DNA from: Inia geoffrensis
Taxonomy: Eukaryota > Chordata > Mammalia > Artiodactyla > Iniidae
Direction of reading: 5' to 3'
NCBI GenBank assembly: GCA_036417435.1
Contig: CM070901.1
Location: forward strand, 63,856,501 to 63,920,500
Length of the DNA: 64,000 nt
In this document: in pieces, positions 49,140 through 60,749 of the stretch
Layout: the number at the start of each line of letters is the position of its first letter
Numbering within the stretch: the first letter of the stretch is position 1
Notes under the pieces: model-generated
Told to the model about the DNA's origin: nothing
The model's input: only the letters and a program-made list of their open reading frames with translations
The model's database searches: none
Position numbers and translations under genes: made by a program

Positions 49140-49425
49140 TGATTATTAATAACACTTATTATTAGCACATATATTACTTAACATGTGTCAAACACTCTTC
49201 TAAGTAGTTCATCAATATTAACTCATTTAAACCCTCACAGCATCCCTATGATGTATTATTACTCCATTTTACAGATGAAGAAACTGAACATCAGAGAGGT
49301 TAAGTAATCTGCCCAGGGACACGCAGCTATAACAGAGAAAGCCTGGATTCACACACAGCCAGGCAGTCTGGCTCCACAGTTATGCTCTTAACCCTTGGCT
49401 GTATTGTCTCTCAATGAGGTTGGGG
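49140..49425 (+). repeat. MIR-type repeat
   Basis: Contains tattaactcatttaaaccct, ccattttacagatgaagaaa, gaggttaagtaatctgccca and ggacacgcagctataacaga, the reversed MIR order. Confidence 0.8.
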
Positions 49426-49639
49426 AGCAAGTTTGACCACACTTGACCTCTTTTGAAACTTTTCTACCTCTCCGGACCCCCTCCTGCGCATAAAATATAT
49501 TAACGAGAACAGAAAGCTACTAATTAACTCCAAGTCTGTGACTGATTAAAGCCTGAGAGCTTTCTAATTGGAAGAAGAAAAAAACTTGGAAAAGGTCCAA
49601 AAAGGAACTTTTTTTTTTTTTTTTTTTTTTTTTAAATGA

Positions 49640-51040
49640 GTGTCAGCACTGCAGTATGACAGGAGGAGAGATTACAGGGGGAAAAAAATCCTCCAAACTT
49701 TCAGGCATTCGGGTTTGCAAAGGGCAAAGCAACACAAAAATTGGCACTTCATTTTTACATCACGATTTCCATACAACCTGTCCCTTAACTGGCATTATAT
49801 AGGAACTGAGGGGCAGAGTGAAACTAAGCCCTGACTTCCCAAAGAGGAAAAAAAAAATCTCTAATGAGTCACATGGACACCATTTGGATTTTCCATCACA
49901 AGAAATGTGGGTGGACTGTATGCAGTGAATTCTTAGCAGCTGCTGAACAAGTCCCCACCAAGCTACCAGCCATTCTGAATGAAGGAACTGCATAGGCTGG
50001 CTGCAGGCTCCTGCGGGAAACAGGGGTCTAACTCTTCAGGTCTGTCTGTACTTCGAATGAAGTTGTGTCACAATCATTCACCTTTCTTAGGCTGGAGAAA
50101 TAAAATAACACTATTAAGTAAAAAAGAGTGAACTAAGTCACCAAAATATTAGAACACATGTTCCAGTTAATAAATGGGTCGACTCTAGAAGGAACTCATA
50201 GTGTAACATGGGATGGATGATTCTAAATGCTGAACTCCTTTAAGGTATTTGCAAATGTATTTGGAAGGTAGTACAACTTCCCCATAGGAAGATAGGCACA
50301 TAGACAGTGTAAGAGATAGCGAGGGAAACGCAAAAATTCTATTTTACATAGCAGTAACCTACCTGGTAACTGCTGAATTCTTCTTTTTCAGAAGGATGGT
50401 ATACTCATAAGTAGTATTAATGAAACCAGTTGTAAAAACCATAGCAGTATATTCTTTTAAACACATATTGCTTTAAAAAATGCTAAATGGTTCATGGTCA
50501 ATTGTGGTTGGCAAGGGTGTTCTGAATACAGATTCAGAATATTTAAATAGAAATATAGGGAAGAATATATTTAAATATTGCTAGCTGTGCAGTAGGCACT
50601 AAATTACTCTTTGACACATTGATTTGTCATTCACTTCATTCCAGATTTCTCCACATAGGTTCAGTGTCTTTGCTATCCTCCAGGTTAAGAGGTTCCCCTT
50701 CATGGATTGCGTCTCTGCAGAACTCTAAACTGGCAGGATTAAGTCTAAATAAGAGGGAAGACTGCCTTTCTCCAGTTTTGTTCCTTAATCTAAGGAGGCC
50801 CCTGCAGTGCAGTTTCTATGACTGGGCACAGTACCTCTACACAGTACCTCTGTTTTATATGTAGTAACATCATTTGCGGGGGGAATCACTTGACAAAGTT
50901 TTCTATTTCTGTAACATTGTCAGGAGGGAAGCTTTACAGAACTTCTTCCCCAGCTGGAAAGTATTTGTTTGGGTTTTAGATGTAAATTTATTTAACTCTG
51001 TCAAATTTAACTCCCGCGAGAATAAACGTTCTTGATCCCC
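49640..51040 (-). other. MGST3: MGST3 intron 1, unassigned
   Basis: No repeat or exon recognised. A TGACTCA (AP-1-type heptamer) is at 51041-51047, 430 bases downstream of the possible alternative first exon; whether it functions is unknown. Confidence 0.4.
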
Positions 51041-51473
51041 TGACTCAGATATTATGCTCTCAACACTGAATTCGTTGACCTAAACATAGTCTGTAATTTT
51101 GACCAATAATCTTGGGGGCTTCCCAGAAACTGTAGGCTCCCAGCGATCTACAGATCTCCCAAGAGATGCCCTTGCTTCCACCGACAGAGGAATCGAAAAT
51201 CTGCGGCAATTCCACATGACCACGCCTAGGTCTACAGCACCTGCAAAGAGCCATATATCTGCAGAACAGTAAGTGTCCTTCCCTCCAGATCTCCCTTTCT
51301 CCAGTTAGCGGATTAAAGCCGCAAGCCCGTAGCTCTTTTCCTACCCACCCTCCTGTCTCTGCTTTCCTTTTACCTCCCTTCCCAAACTCGTCCCCTAAGC
51401 TACAATGTAGCGGTAAACTCGTGACTCCCAAGGAAAGTGAGAGCAGAAGCCAGAACTTCGGAGAATGACTTAC

Positions 51474-51620
51474 CAATCAGCCTCAAGCCCCTTCCACCGC
51501 CCCGCAGCTGCCCCACCGCTGTGGCCCTAGCGCTCCCTGCAGCAACACTAGATGAGGGAAATTCTCTGAAATCAACCTCAACGAAGACTCCGCCTCCTCT
51601 CCTGCTCTAAGGCAGCGGTA
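51474..51620 (-). other. MGST3: Possible alternative 5' exon of MGST3
   Basis: On the - strand a GC-rich block ends GAGGCTGATTG|gtaagtcat, a strong donor at 51473-51468. It lies about 0.7 kb inside intron 1 from the main first exon. The upstream limit is a guess. Direct evidence is the donor and base composition only. Confidence 0.3.
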
Positions 51621-52099
51621 GGAAATGACCCACTCGTAGGTTCCAATTCAAACATACGACAAACGTTTCTATGAAACCGGAGGAAAACACACACAATTCC
51701 CTGGGAGGCCCTCCCGGAATGCCCCTAGCAACACATGCACATCCGCAGCTGGCGCAGCGCTCGCAGGCCACTTTAAAAACCTGTGTTACCGATCAGGCCT
51801 GCACTGCTAGCTGCCCCTGCAGTGCCCTGCCCGCCCCTCCCGTGCACCAGAGATGCAGTTGGCAAGGTCAGGTGGGCTCTGGGAGGCAGAAAGAAGGAGC
51901 CCAGCGTCCGCACAGACCCAGGGAGTGGAGGAGAGAAAAGGAAGTAACTGAGGAAGGGGTGACCTTGAGAATCTCCCTGAGTTTTAGATAGCGTGGCCGG
52001 CCCAGCTTAGACGCTCCAAACCCACTACATCATGGGGAGGATGGAGGGCAAAGGGGATGGGACGGTAGAAAGAAACCTACAGACAAGAAGGGAGAGAGA

Positions 52100-52950
52100 G
52101 AGAGCGAGTCCCTATTCAGCTTGGGATGGCCGAGATACGGGCGGTGCCCAGCGCAGGAGCTGAAATGCCTCCGAGGCCCACGCTCCTCGCTGCCCGCAGG
52201 TGCGGGGACTCACCTGGATCACCTTCGCTCGGCTGGTGCAGAACGCAGTGCGCAGCGGAAGTGTAGGTGCGGCACCCTTGGCCTCCTGCAGAGTGGGGCG
52301 CGGCCCGGAGTAGTCCCCGCCCCCTCCCGGGGCAGCGCGAGGCCACGCCCTGAAGGCGGGGCTCTGGGTGTCAGAGAGAGCTCTCTGAGTACCACTTCAG
52401 GACCGCTGGTCTTGAGGCAGAGACTGCATTTTCTTCCTCCTCACCGTGGTCCACAGATTTACCCCTCCTACTCCCAAATGCATTTATCTGTTCCTTTCTG
52501 CAAAGGCCCTCGTGGCCCCCTTCCTAACCTGTCCCAGCCGGTTCATACTTCTCGGATTGAGTTTGCAGCACGGTAGCACGGTAATAATTTATCCCCAGCA
52601 GAGCCACCGTAGCTTGCTTCTAGGGGCTCTGGGGTGAGGGCGGGGACACGGGTTTTCAGGGCGCGTGCGGGCAAGGGGCAGGTCACCCGACCCGGGCTGC
52701 AAGGCTGGGAAGGGAGCGTTCTGGCTGCGTCTTGGGTGTGCGGGGCGCTCAGTGTCTCAGATTACTACAGTCGCCAAGTGAAGGGATTTAGGGATGTTAG
52801 AGCCTATTTCCCTAATGTTAGTTTTGCGAAGATCCGGAAGCAAGCCCTGCCCGTGTGGTGGCCGCACGCATCCTCGCCCACGCCGCCCGCTCGCCTGGGT
52901 CCAGCTCTTCGGGAACTAGACCGCACCGCCTCGGGGATCCACAGATCATC
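52100..52950. promoter_or_regulatory. MGST3: CpG island / MGST3 promoter
   Basis: The CpG-densest stretch in the window. GC boxes lie at about 52314-52331 (ccccgccccctcccgg) and 52354-52366 (aaggcggggctc). No TATA box was seen near the inferred start. A second CpG-rich part extends to about 52,930. Frames open across it are attributed to base composition. Confidence 0.7.
52214..52300 (-). other. MGST3: MGST3 non-coding exon 1 (inferred)
   Basis: On the - strand a GC-rich segment ends GGTGATCCAG|gtgagtcc, with a consensus donor at 52213-52208. It can splice to the exon 2 acceptor at 39531 through a 12.7-kb intron. The transcription start is not visible and is placed near 52300 by the GC boxes above it. 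Confidence 0.55.
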
Positions 52951-53566
52951 GATAGGGAATACAAGCCCCAGTTAGGCCCTCTAGTCCAAGTCCGATGAGG
53001 TCTTGAGTGAGGCCTGCAGGCAGGGTCGAGCCGGAGGGAGTAGAGCTTGCTTTAAACTCAGCCTTGGAACCGCCGACGGCAGAAGGCACCAAACTTTCCA
53101 GTTTTCACGTGCCTTAAGTGCGCCCGTCACCCCTTTCCTCTGGATACCCCACATCCTACTAGGGATTGCCACATCTGGGCCACCCCTAGTGTCTCTTATG
53201 TGGAAGTACTTCCCCTCTCTACGAGAGCCTGTGCTTCCAGGTTGAGGGGTAGAAAGGCTGGAATCTATATCTTACAAGGCTCTAGGCTGGGTGTTGGTTC
53301 CTTTTTGTTGATTTGTCATATCCGCACATCCGGAGGTATTTTGAGGTCTCGAAAAATCTTTACTATTGTTGTTTAAACAACTTCCAACCATTCTCACGCT
53401 TTTAACTTTTTCAGTACAAGAAGGCCTTACATGGTAGGGTTTCTGGCATGTTGATTGTAAAGGACTTGTTTTCACTGAACACTGCAAGTAGAAAAAGTAG
53501 GAAAGCATTTTTACATTATTGAGGGACATTTTTTCCCTCTTGCGTCTATAGACTGACGGTGTTCTC

Positions 53567-53944
53567 TGTTGTAGTCTTTGTCTACCTCCCCCCACCCCTC
53601 CCCACGCAAACCTCATTTCATATGTTGAAACCTAATCCCCTCTGCCATGGTATTCATGGCTTGGGCCTTTGCCAGGTATTAGTTCATGAGGGTAGAGCCC
53701 TCATCAATGGGATTAGTGTCCCTATAAAAGAGACCCCAGAGGGCTCCCTTAGCCCTTCTGTTGTGTGAGGACACAGGCAAGACAGCCATTTATGAACCAT
53801 GAAGTAGGCTTTCATCAGACACTGAATCTGCCAGCACCTTGATCTTTGCCTTCCCAGGCTCCAGAATTTGGAGAAATAAATGTTTGCTGTTTAAGTAACC
53901 CATCCTATGGCAATTTTGTTATAGCAACAAGTCAGAAGTAAGAC
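53567..53944 (+). mobile_element. MLT1A-like MaLR solitary LTR
   Basis: Starts tgttgtagtc, then atttcatatgttgaaaccta, atgggattagtgtccctata, gaatctgccagcaccttgat, gagaaataaatgtttgctgt, ending tcagaagtaagaca. This is the whole MaLR-type LTR in sense orientation. It contains an AATAAA signal. Confidence 0.82.
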
Positions 53945-54089
53945 ACTTACTGACTCTTCTATATAAGAAGAGGTGGCCTGAGGTGGTAGAAGGAATGACT
54001 GAAGAGTCAAGAGCATAATTCTGGCCCCTCCTTTCCCAGTTATCCCTGTTTGACACAGACAAGTACTTAACCACACAGGACCTTACTTT

Positions 54090-54500
54090 AAAAAAATCTC
54101 ATTATAAAAGTAATATTTGTTTATTGCAGACATTTTGGAAAATATGGGGAAAAAATCCACAAGAAGCAAAAATGGAATCATACTGTGTATACTTTTTGTT
54201 GTCCGCTTTTTCCATTTCATAAATTATAAACCATTTCCCTTTTTTCTTTCTTGAACAGTTTATTCTGCAGCATTATTTGGTACTGATTGCACATCATTTC
54301 ACAGCATGTACACACCATTCCCCTCTTGTTGGAACTAGCTTGTTTTCAATTCTTTACTATTACAAGCAACGTATAACCTTGTAAATAAATCTGTATGCGT
54401 GCTCTTATTTCTTTTGGCTAAATACCCTTAAAGAGGAATTTCTGGTTCAGAGAATACATACATTTTAAGGTCTTTTGATATCTATTAACAAGATGCAGTC
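54090..54500 (-). repeat. Antisense old L1 fragment
   Basis: The wording attttggaaaatatggggaa and then gtgtatactttttgttgtcc, tcttttggctaaataccctt resembles reversed 3' sequence of old L1. No frame. Confidence 0.5.
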
Positions 54501-54629
54501 CAGGAAAAGATTTATAATCTCCAACACTGAATATTAGATATCATTTTCCTCCATCTCACAGTGAGGATAAGACCTGTCCCACAAGGTTATTGTGAAGTTC
54601 AAATGAAATGAGGACAGAAGTCCTACATT

Positions 54630-55540
54630 CCTTTTGACACAGGATAATATATTTTGCAAGTTCCTTTATAACAACATGAATTATGATGTAGAACACTTTG
54701 GCTCAGAGGTTACTCTCTCCCTACTTCACTCACCATTGGTTCTTTCTCCATTTACAATGTCTTCTTCCAAGCCTCTTCATAAAGTCACCATTGACCTCGT
54801 AAGCTCTCTCTATCCTTGGATTCTCAAACATTGCTCTCTCCAGATTCTTTTCTTTCTGCTCTCCTTTACTAGTTCCTCTTCATCAACCTGCATCTTCAGA
54901 TGTATTCAAAATTCTCCAAAGTGCTATCCTTTATTTTTTCTTCTCACTCTTCTCTTTGATGAGTCTCTTCTTTGACTCTCTTATTGGTTGCATCCACTCC
55001 TGTGGTTATTTGGGTTTTTAGAGGCCAAACCCTCATCTCTTTTGGGAAAATCCCTCATTTTCTGTATGTTCTTTGTATGTAGTGCTTATCGAAATATACA
55101 AGTTGAAAGGCAATTCTTCCTCTCCCTCATTTCAGAGGAGATAAGGGGGTGAGCACATGCCTTCATCTTTGCCAATCAGATGTTACTTCCAAGAGAATGA
55201 ACAGCAACAAGGGGACATTTGGAGTTCTCATTCATTCACGTGGCTGCAGCAGTGGATGGACCAGAACTCTCCAAGGCACTTTTCTGACCACTCCATTGAA
55301 AATTGCAACTTCTCTCTCCTCAAAGCACTCTTTATCCCCCTTCCTTGTTTTATTTTCTACCATATGACATATTTTTGGATTTAATTAACTGATTTGTTTA
55401 TGACCTGGGTACCCCATTTGAATGTAAGCTGCATGAAGGTGGCAGTATTGACTCTTCACTGCTGTGTCCCCAGTGCTCTGAGGTGCCTGGCATGGAGTAT
55501 GCACTCAATAACTATCTGTTCAATGAATACACATATGGCT
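54630..55540 (+). repeat. LINE-2/CR1-like fragments
   Basis: Sense L2-like wording at about 54720-55130 (cttcataaagtcaccattga) and 55270-55540 (gaatgtaagctgcatgaagg, ctgtgtccccagtgctctga, tgcactcaataactatctgt). Confidence 0.55.
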
Positions 55541-57975
55541 AGTTCTTGTTGCCTCACTCTCTGAAACTCCCTGGGTTTGTGACCTTTTCATGAAGCCTGT
55601 CCCTCCAGCCTACCAATGATTCTGGGAGTCCCCATAGCCTTCCAAGAAATACCCTATTTGGCGAGTTAACCAGAGTCAGTTTCTGTTTCTAACCCACAGG
55701 GTAACTAAAACCACATTCATTACCTTTCCCAGCAAACCTTTATGTATTTCAGCAAAGGACATCCTAAGTAATTACCTTAGCTGGAAACTTAGCACCACTC
55801 CTTGTCTTTCACTTCCTGGGCTTGGGAATCAGATAGTCCTGCAATGGAATTCCAGAATAGTCATTTATTTAGCTGTGAGATTCTGGGGGGAAATTATATA
55901 AGTTCTCTGAAAAAATTTTTTTATCTGCAAAATTAGGATACTAATACCCATTTTGCTTGGCTTTTGTAAAGATAGCATAAAGTCTGGGCCTACTATAGGC
56001 ACTTAATACATGCTGTTGTTATTAACCGATTCTTGTTGATGACACCTCAAAGCTGTCTCCCTTCTAGTCCCTCTGCTCTAGTTTATGCCTCAAGTCTCCT
56101 CTAACCCAGACAATTACAGTAACCTTTTAACTGCTTCTCTTTAGACATTCATCACCCAGCTACCATCATAGTTACCCTTCTAAAGAAGACCTCTCCTTTG
56201 GTGACTGACTAATGCCTTTAGGATGGAGTCCAGACTCTCCTACATGATATTTCAAGATCCGTTAGCAGTGTAGCCTCAAACTGCTTTTCCAGAATCCTCT
56301 CATTTAACATCAATTTCATAAACATTTGCTGAATGCCTACTAGATGCCAGGCAGGAACAGAACCTGCATTTTCATAGGGGAAATTGCCAGTAAAAACAAG
56401 ATAATTACAAATTGTGACTGAGATTTCAACCTGAAGCTTTAGGAGGCATGGACAACTTCTGTCGTCTCTTTTGTGCTCTGCCACCCATGTGAAAAGAGCA
56501 TGTTTCAGGAAGCCATTGCTTCTTCACTGTGAGTCCCAGAATGGGACACATGGCTTGCAGACCCAAACCTGATTTGCAATCTGGAGCCAAATTTGGCTGA
56601 ACACAAAGAAGGTCAGTCAAGCCTAGCACAAGCACAGCCAGCCTGCAGACTTGTACGTGAGGCATAAATATTTACTGTAATTCACTGTGAGTCTGAGTTT
56701 GTTAGTTATTTTAGCAAAACTGGAATAATACAGAGATAGAACCAAGAGAGCTTGTTTGTGGGCTGGATGTGTGGATAAGGAAAAGAAAGATATCAAGGCT
56801 TCTGTCTTGAGTAATATAATGGAGAAAGGCATCAGTTACCAAGGAATTACCAAGGTAGAGAAGACTGGTAGGGGAAGGAATTTGGGTTGGAGAGTCAAGT
56901 TCAGTTTTTGACATCTGTAATAGTCTGTGTAGGCTAACTGTTGTTGAACAAATAACCTCAAAATAGCAATGGCAGAACACAATAGATTTTTCTTTTCTTG
57001 TTCATAAAACAGTTCAATGTGAGTATTCAGTGAGTGATGTTTTGTTCATTGATTCATGAATCCAAGCTCTTTCCGTCTTGTGACTCTGCCCCACTCTAGA
57101 GCTACATCCAGCTGCATGGGAAGCTAGGAAATGCTTGGCTGGGAGCTCAAGGTAATAAGGATTTAGTGAACAACTAGCTAGTCTCTGCCACTGCATCTTA
57201 TTTTGACATACCTCTTAGATATCCAGGAGAAGACAGAGTTGCTATAAGAGTCTGGCTCTCAGGGCTGAGTTTGAGATACACTTTTGGAAATGAAAGACAT
57301 GTGGATGGTATTTAAGATCACATGTAGATGGAATAGAATGAGGTCAGGATAGAGATCCCAACTGTTGGGCTCTTCAACATTTGGAGGTTGGTAAAGGAGG
57401 AGGAGCTGGCAAAGGAAAACAAGAAGAAGGTAAGAATTCATTACCGGAGAGGTAAGAGGGAAACCAAGAGAGAGTGATTTACAAAGGCCAGAGAGGAAGA
57501 AGGAGTGGTCAACTGGCAAATGTTGCTGAAAGGTCAACTAAGATTTGGAAAGAGAAAGGACATGAATACGAGCAGCTTCAGAGGAGCCACAAGCAGCTTC
57601 AGAGGAGCCCCGGGGAAGGAAGAATGCTTGATTGAAGGTGGGTTGAAGAAAGAATTGCAGGAAGTATGAATATGAGGAAGTAGAGAAATAAGAATGTGTA
57701 GACAACTCTTTGATATGTTTGGCTGTGAAGGAGGTAGAAAAATAAAGGGTCAACAGGAAGATGATGAGTGGCCTAAATAAGGCAATAAGGAGAGATTTTG
57801 ATGATGTAAGAAATGGTATAACTAAAGGAGGCAAATCCTTGGACAGCCAAGAGTAGATGGAAGAAGTGGAGAGACTATACTGATAAGAGAGCTACTTTAT
57901 AGTAGCAGGAGGGGAGAAAAAAAAATAAAAAGGATGTATTTTTACTAGGGAAATAGTATTAGGGAAGGACAGGTA
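55541..57975. other. Intergenic, mostly unassigned
   Basis: Upstream of MGST3. Contains L2/MIR-age wording (about 56300-56360, aaacatttgctgaatgccta) and a purine-rich stretch (57370-57900) that has a tandem AGCAGCTTCAGAGGAGCC at about 57570-57610. No gene was recognised. Confidence 0.45.
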
Positions 57976-58197
57976 TCCCCATGCTTCCCTTCCTTCCAGG
58001 TGGAGGGAGCTCAGCTATTGTGGCTTGTCGTTTCCCTCTTTGTCCCTGCCCATGCTGTCCCCAGGGAGGTGAAATGACTTACTTGATTGGTGACTCTGGG
58101 AAGAATAAACTGAATATAGTTGGCTCAAGTTCACTCTTCTTACTCTTGGGAAGAGAAGATAAACACACATTTATCAGTCATACAAATAAATGTGAAC

Positions 58198-58198
<1 letters not shown>

Positions 58199-58243
<45 letters not shown>
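58199..58243. repeat. (TA)n(CA)n compound microsatellite
   Basis: About 13 TA units directly followed by about 10 CA units, at the left edge of a MaLR LTR. Confidence 0.95.
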
Positions 58244-58244
<1 letters not shown>

Positions 58245-58249
58245 TGCTC

Positions 58250-58530
58250 TGTTTGGGCTGCTATAGCAAAATACCACAGACTGGGTGGCTTACAAAAACA
58301 ATAGAAATTTAGTTCTCATGGTTCTGGAGGCTGGAAGTCCAAGATCAGGGTGACAGCATGGTCGGGGGAGGGCCCTCTTCTGTGTCTTAGATTTCTCACT
58401 GTATCCTCTTCGCCCTCGTGACCTAATCACTCCCCAAAGGCCCCATCACCTAATACCATCATCTTGGAGGTTAGGATTTCAACATATGGATTTGCAAGGG
58501 GGAGACAGGTATTCATATCATAGAATATGT
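58250..58530 (-). repeat. MLT1-like MaLR LTR
   Basis: Reversed MaLR wording: ggctgctatagcaaaatacc, acagactgggtggcttacaa, gttctggaggctggaagtcc, ttcaacatatggatttgcaa. Followed by a short (GT)n(TA)n tract at 58528-58562. Confidence 0.78.
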
Positions 58531-58562
58531 GTGTGTGTATATACAAATATATATATATATAT

Positions 58563-59000
58563 TTATAGCTTTGTCTGCTGAAAGGGTAATGACATCCAAG
58601 TAGCAAAGAACACACCTAGGACCCAGATCCTGATTGTTTGCTTTCTAAATACCATTCTCCACTTGGAGAAACCAGGGATTCTTGGGAAAATGGCTGAAAC
58701 CTAGGTCAGCCTGGAAAATTTTGTTGTACTAAAAAGTAAAGATGTGCTAATAAAAATTTGATATTTAATATAAATAAGGATAGTATGAAATTATAGTTAT
58801 TTAAATAAAAATCTGTGAGCCATATTGATAATGTATAGGTAATGTATAAATGCACACACATATATATATGTATGTACATAGGACGTATATGGGAGTTCTC
58901 TGTAATATATAACTTTTCTATAAGTTTGGAATTGTTATAAATTTAAAGTTAAAAATATTACAACTCCCATTGTCCTTACCCTGATAAAAATATTTTTAAA
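58563..59000. other. Intergenic AT-rich stretch
   Basis: Low-complexity AT-rich sequence with short TA/CA runs. Nothing else was recognised. Confidence 0.45.
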
Positions 59001-59012
59001 AATATAAAATTT

Positions 59013-59210
59013 GGGCTTCCCTGGTGGCGCAGTGGTTGGGAGTCCATCTGTCAATGCAGGGGACACGGGTTCATGCCCCGGTCCGGGAGGATCCCACATG
59101 CTGCGGAGTGGCTGGGCCCGTGAGCCGTGGCTGCTAAGCCTGCGCGTCCGGAGCCTGTGCTCCGCAACGGGAGAGGCCACAACAGTGAGAGGCCCGCGTA
59201 CGGGAAAAAA

Positions 59211-59228
<18 letters not shown>
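59013..59228 (+). mobile_element. CHR-2-like SINE
   Basis: Sense full CHR-2 copy with an A-tail of about 24 that passes into a (TA)n run (59229-59251). Flank ATATAAAATTT on both sides. Confidence 0.92.
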
Positions 59229-59250
<22 letters not shown>

Positions 59251-59419
59251 TAAAATTTATATATGTATTATACATTTAAATATATTTAACTCCCATCTTA
59301 TCCAGCTTCTCATTCTCCCAATAGCACTTTTCAGTATCTATCGCATTCTGTAATTTACATATTTATTACATCATTTATTATTGCTTGTCTTCCCTCCCCC
59401 ACTGCTTCTTTAAAGGATG

Positions 59420-60530
59420 TAGGCTTCACAGTAGTTCACTGACATATGCTAGAGGGCCTAAAACATCATCTGGCATGTAGTAGGTGCTCAATAAATATTT
59501 ATTGTTGAATGGATGAATGGACTAGAACTTTCTGGGTCTCATAGGTCATTAAGGCTGACTCTCTGCGGGCCTTTCTCCTGGTTTCTTCAGAGGCACCTCT
59601 GCTGGCACTTCTCACGGTGCAGGTGATGTATATCATCCCCTCAGCCTCTGGTTTTCCTGTGGTGTCTTTTGGTCAGATTTTCAGTAGGGTTCCCATCGTC
59701 CTTCTAGGAGATCCTCTTTGGTCAGAATTTAGAAGGGCTCCAGGCCTGATCCCTCTCCATGTTGTGACCTACATGTGGTCCTTGGCAGCACTCATACATC
59801 ATTTACCCTCATTAGGGAGGTAAGCAGGCTTCCAGTACAGTCTGGTCTTTCACCCATTCGATTTATCATTCTCCACACCAATCAACACATACCCCTCCAA
59901 CTAGGGAACACCTGTTTAGCTCTTAAAGCAGTCTGCTTAAAGGTCCTCACGCCATGCTTGAGGTGTGAAGGAAGCACCACTCACCTATACCCCTTGGGGA
60001 TAGATGGGAACTTCAATACAGAAACCTTTTCCTAAGTCTGTTCTAATCTTCAACCTCCCAAACCCTTTTGTACCTTTGATAGGCATTACTCATTTAACTG
60101 GGTTTTGTAAACCTGCTTATACCTTTCTCCATGGTATTCTGTCTCTCCATTTACTTTGGTATCTGACACATGGTGTCTCAGTCAAAACTTCAGGTTTAAC
60201 ATCTTGTTGCACACGTAAATCCATGACCCACTGTGGCTCAAAGATATACTGCTACCAAATAAATAACTCATTAATCAAAAAGCAATTTCAAAATAATTCA
60301 GGTGCTTTTTTGCATTTCTCCCCCAAATACCATGAAGGGGATTTAAGATTACAGTGATATATCTAAAAGCTTCCTTTCCCACTTCTGTTTATATTCCTCA
60401 TACATCACAGCTGTTCTCATTCCTCTGTCTCCCAGATTTTCCCTAAATTCTTCCCCTGGCCTTAATAGGGACCATTTTTTCCCCTCTCTTTCCATTCCTG
60501 CCATATTTTGTAACCCTAAAAATCCCAAAG
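59420..60530. other. Intergenic, mostly unassigned
   Basis: Contains a MIR/L2-type end at about 59455-59520 (tagtaggtgctcaataaata). The remainder holds no recognised repeat or gene. Confidence 0.45.
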
Positions 60531-60531
60531 A

Positions 60532-60749
60532 GAGCTTCCCTGATGGCACAGTGGTAGAGATTCCGCCTGCCAATGCAGGGGACACAGGTTCGTGCCCCAG
60601 TCCAGGAAGATCCCACATGCCGCGGAGCAGCTGGGCCCGTGAGCCATGGCCGCTGGGCCTGCACGTCTGGAGCCTGTGCTCCGCAACGGGAGAGGCCACA
60701 ACAGTGAGAGGCCCACGTACCACAACAAAACAAAACAAAACAAAACAAA
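60532..60749 (+). mobile_element. CHR-2-like SINE adjoining an L1
   Basis: Sense CHR-2 copy with an (AAAAC)n tail. L1 sequence begins straight after the tail. Confidence 0.9.

Noticed and set aside
51060..51476. 138-residue - strand frame with a signal-peptide-like start
   Set aside because: The first codon is TTG inside a splice-donor-like motif rather than ATG, and nothing in it matches a known family.
52121..52576. 151-residue + strand frame in the CpG island
   Set aside because: GC-rich DNA has few stop codons; it runs opposite the MGST3 first exon and shows no domain.
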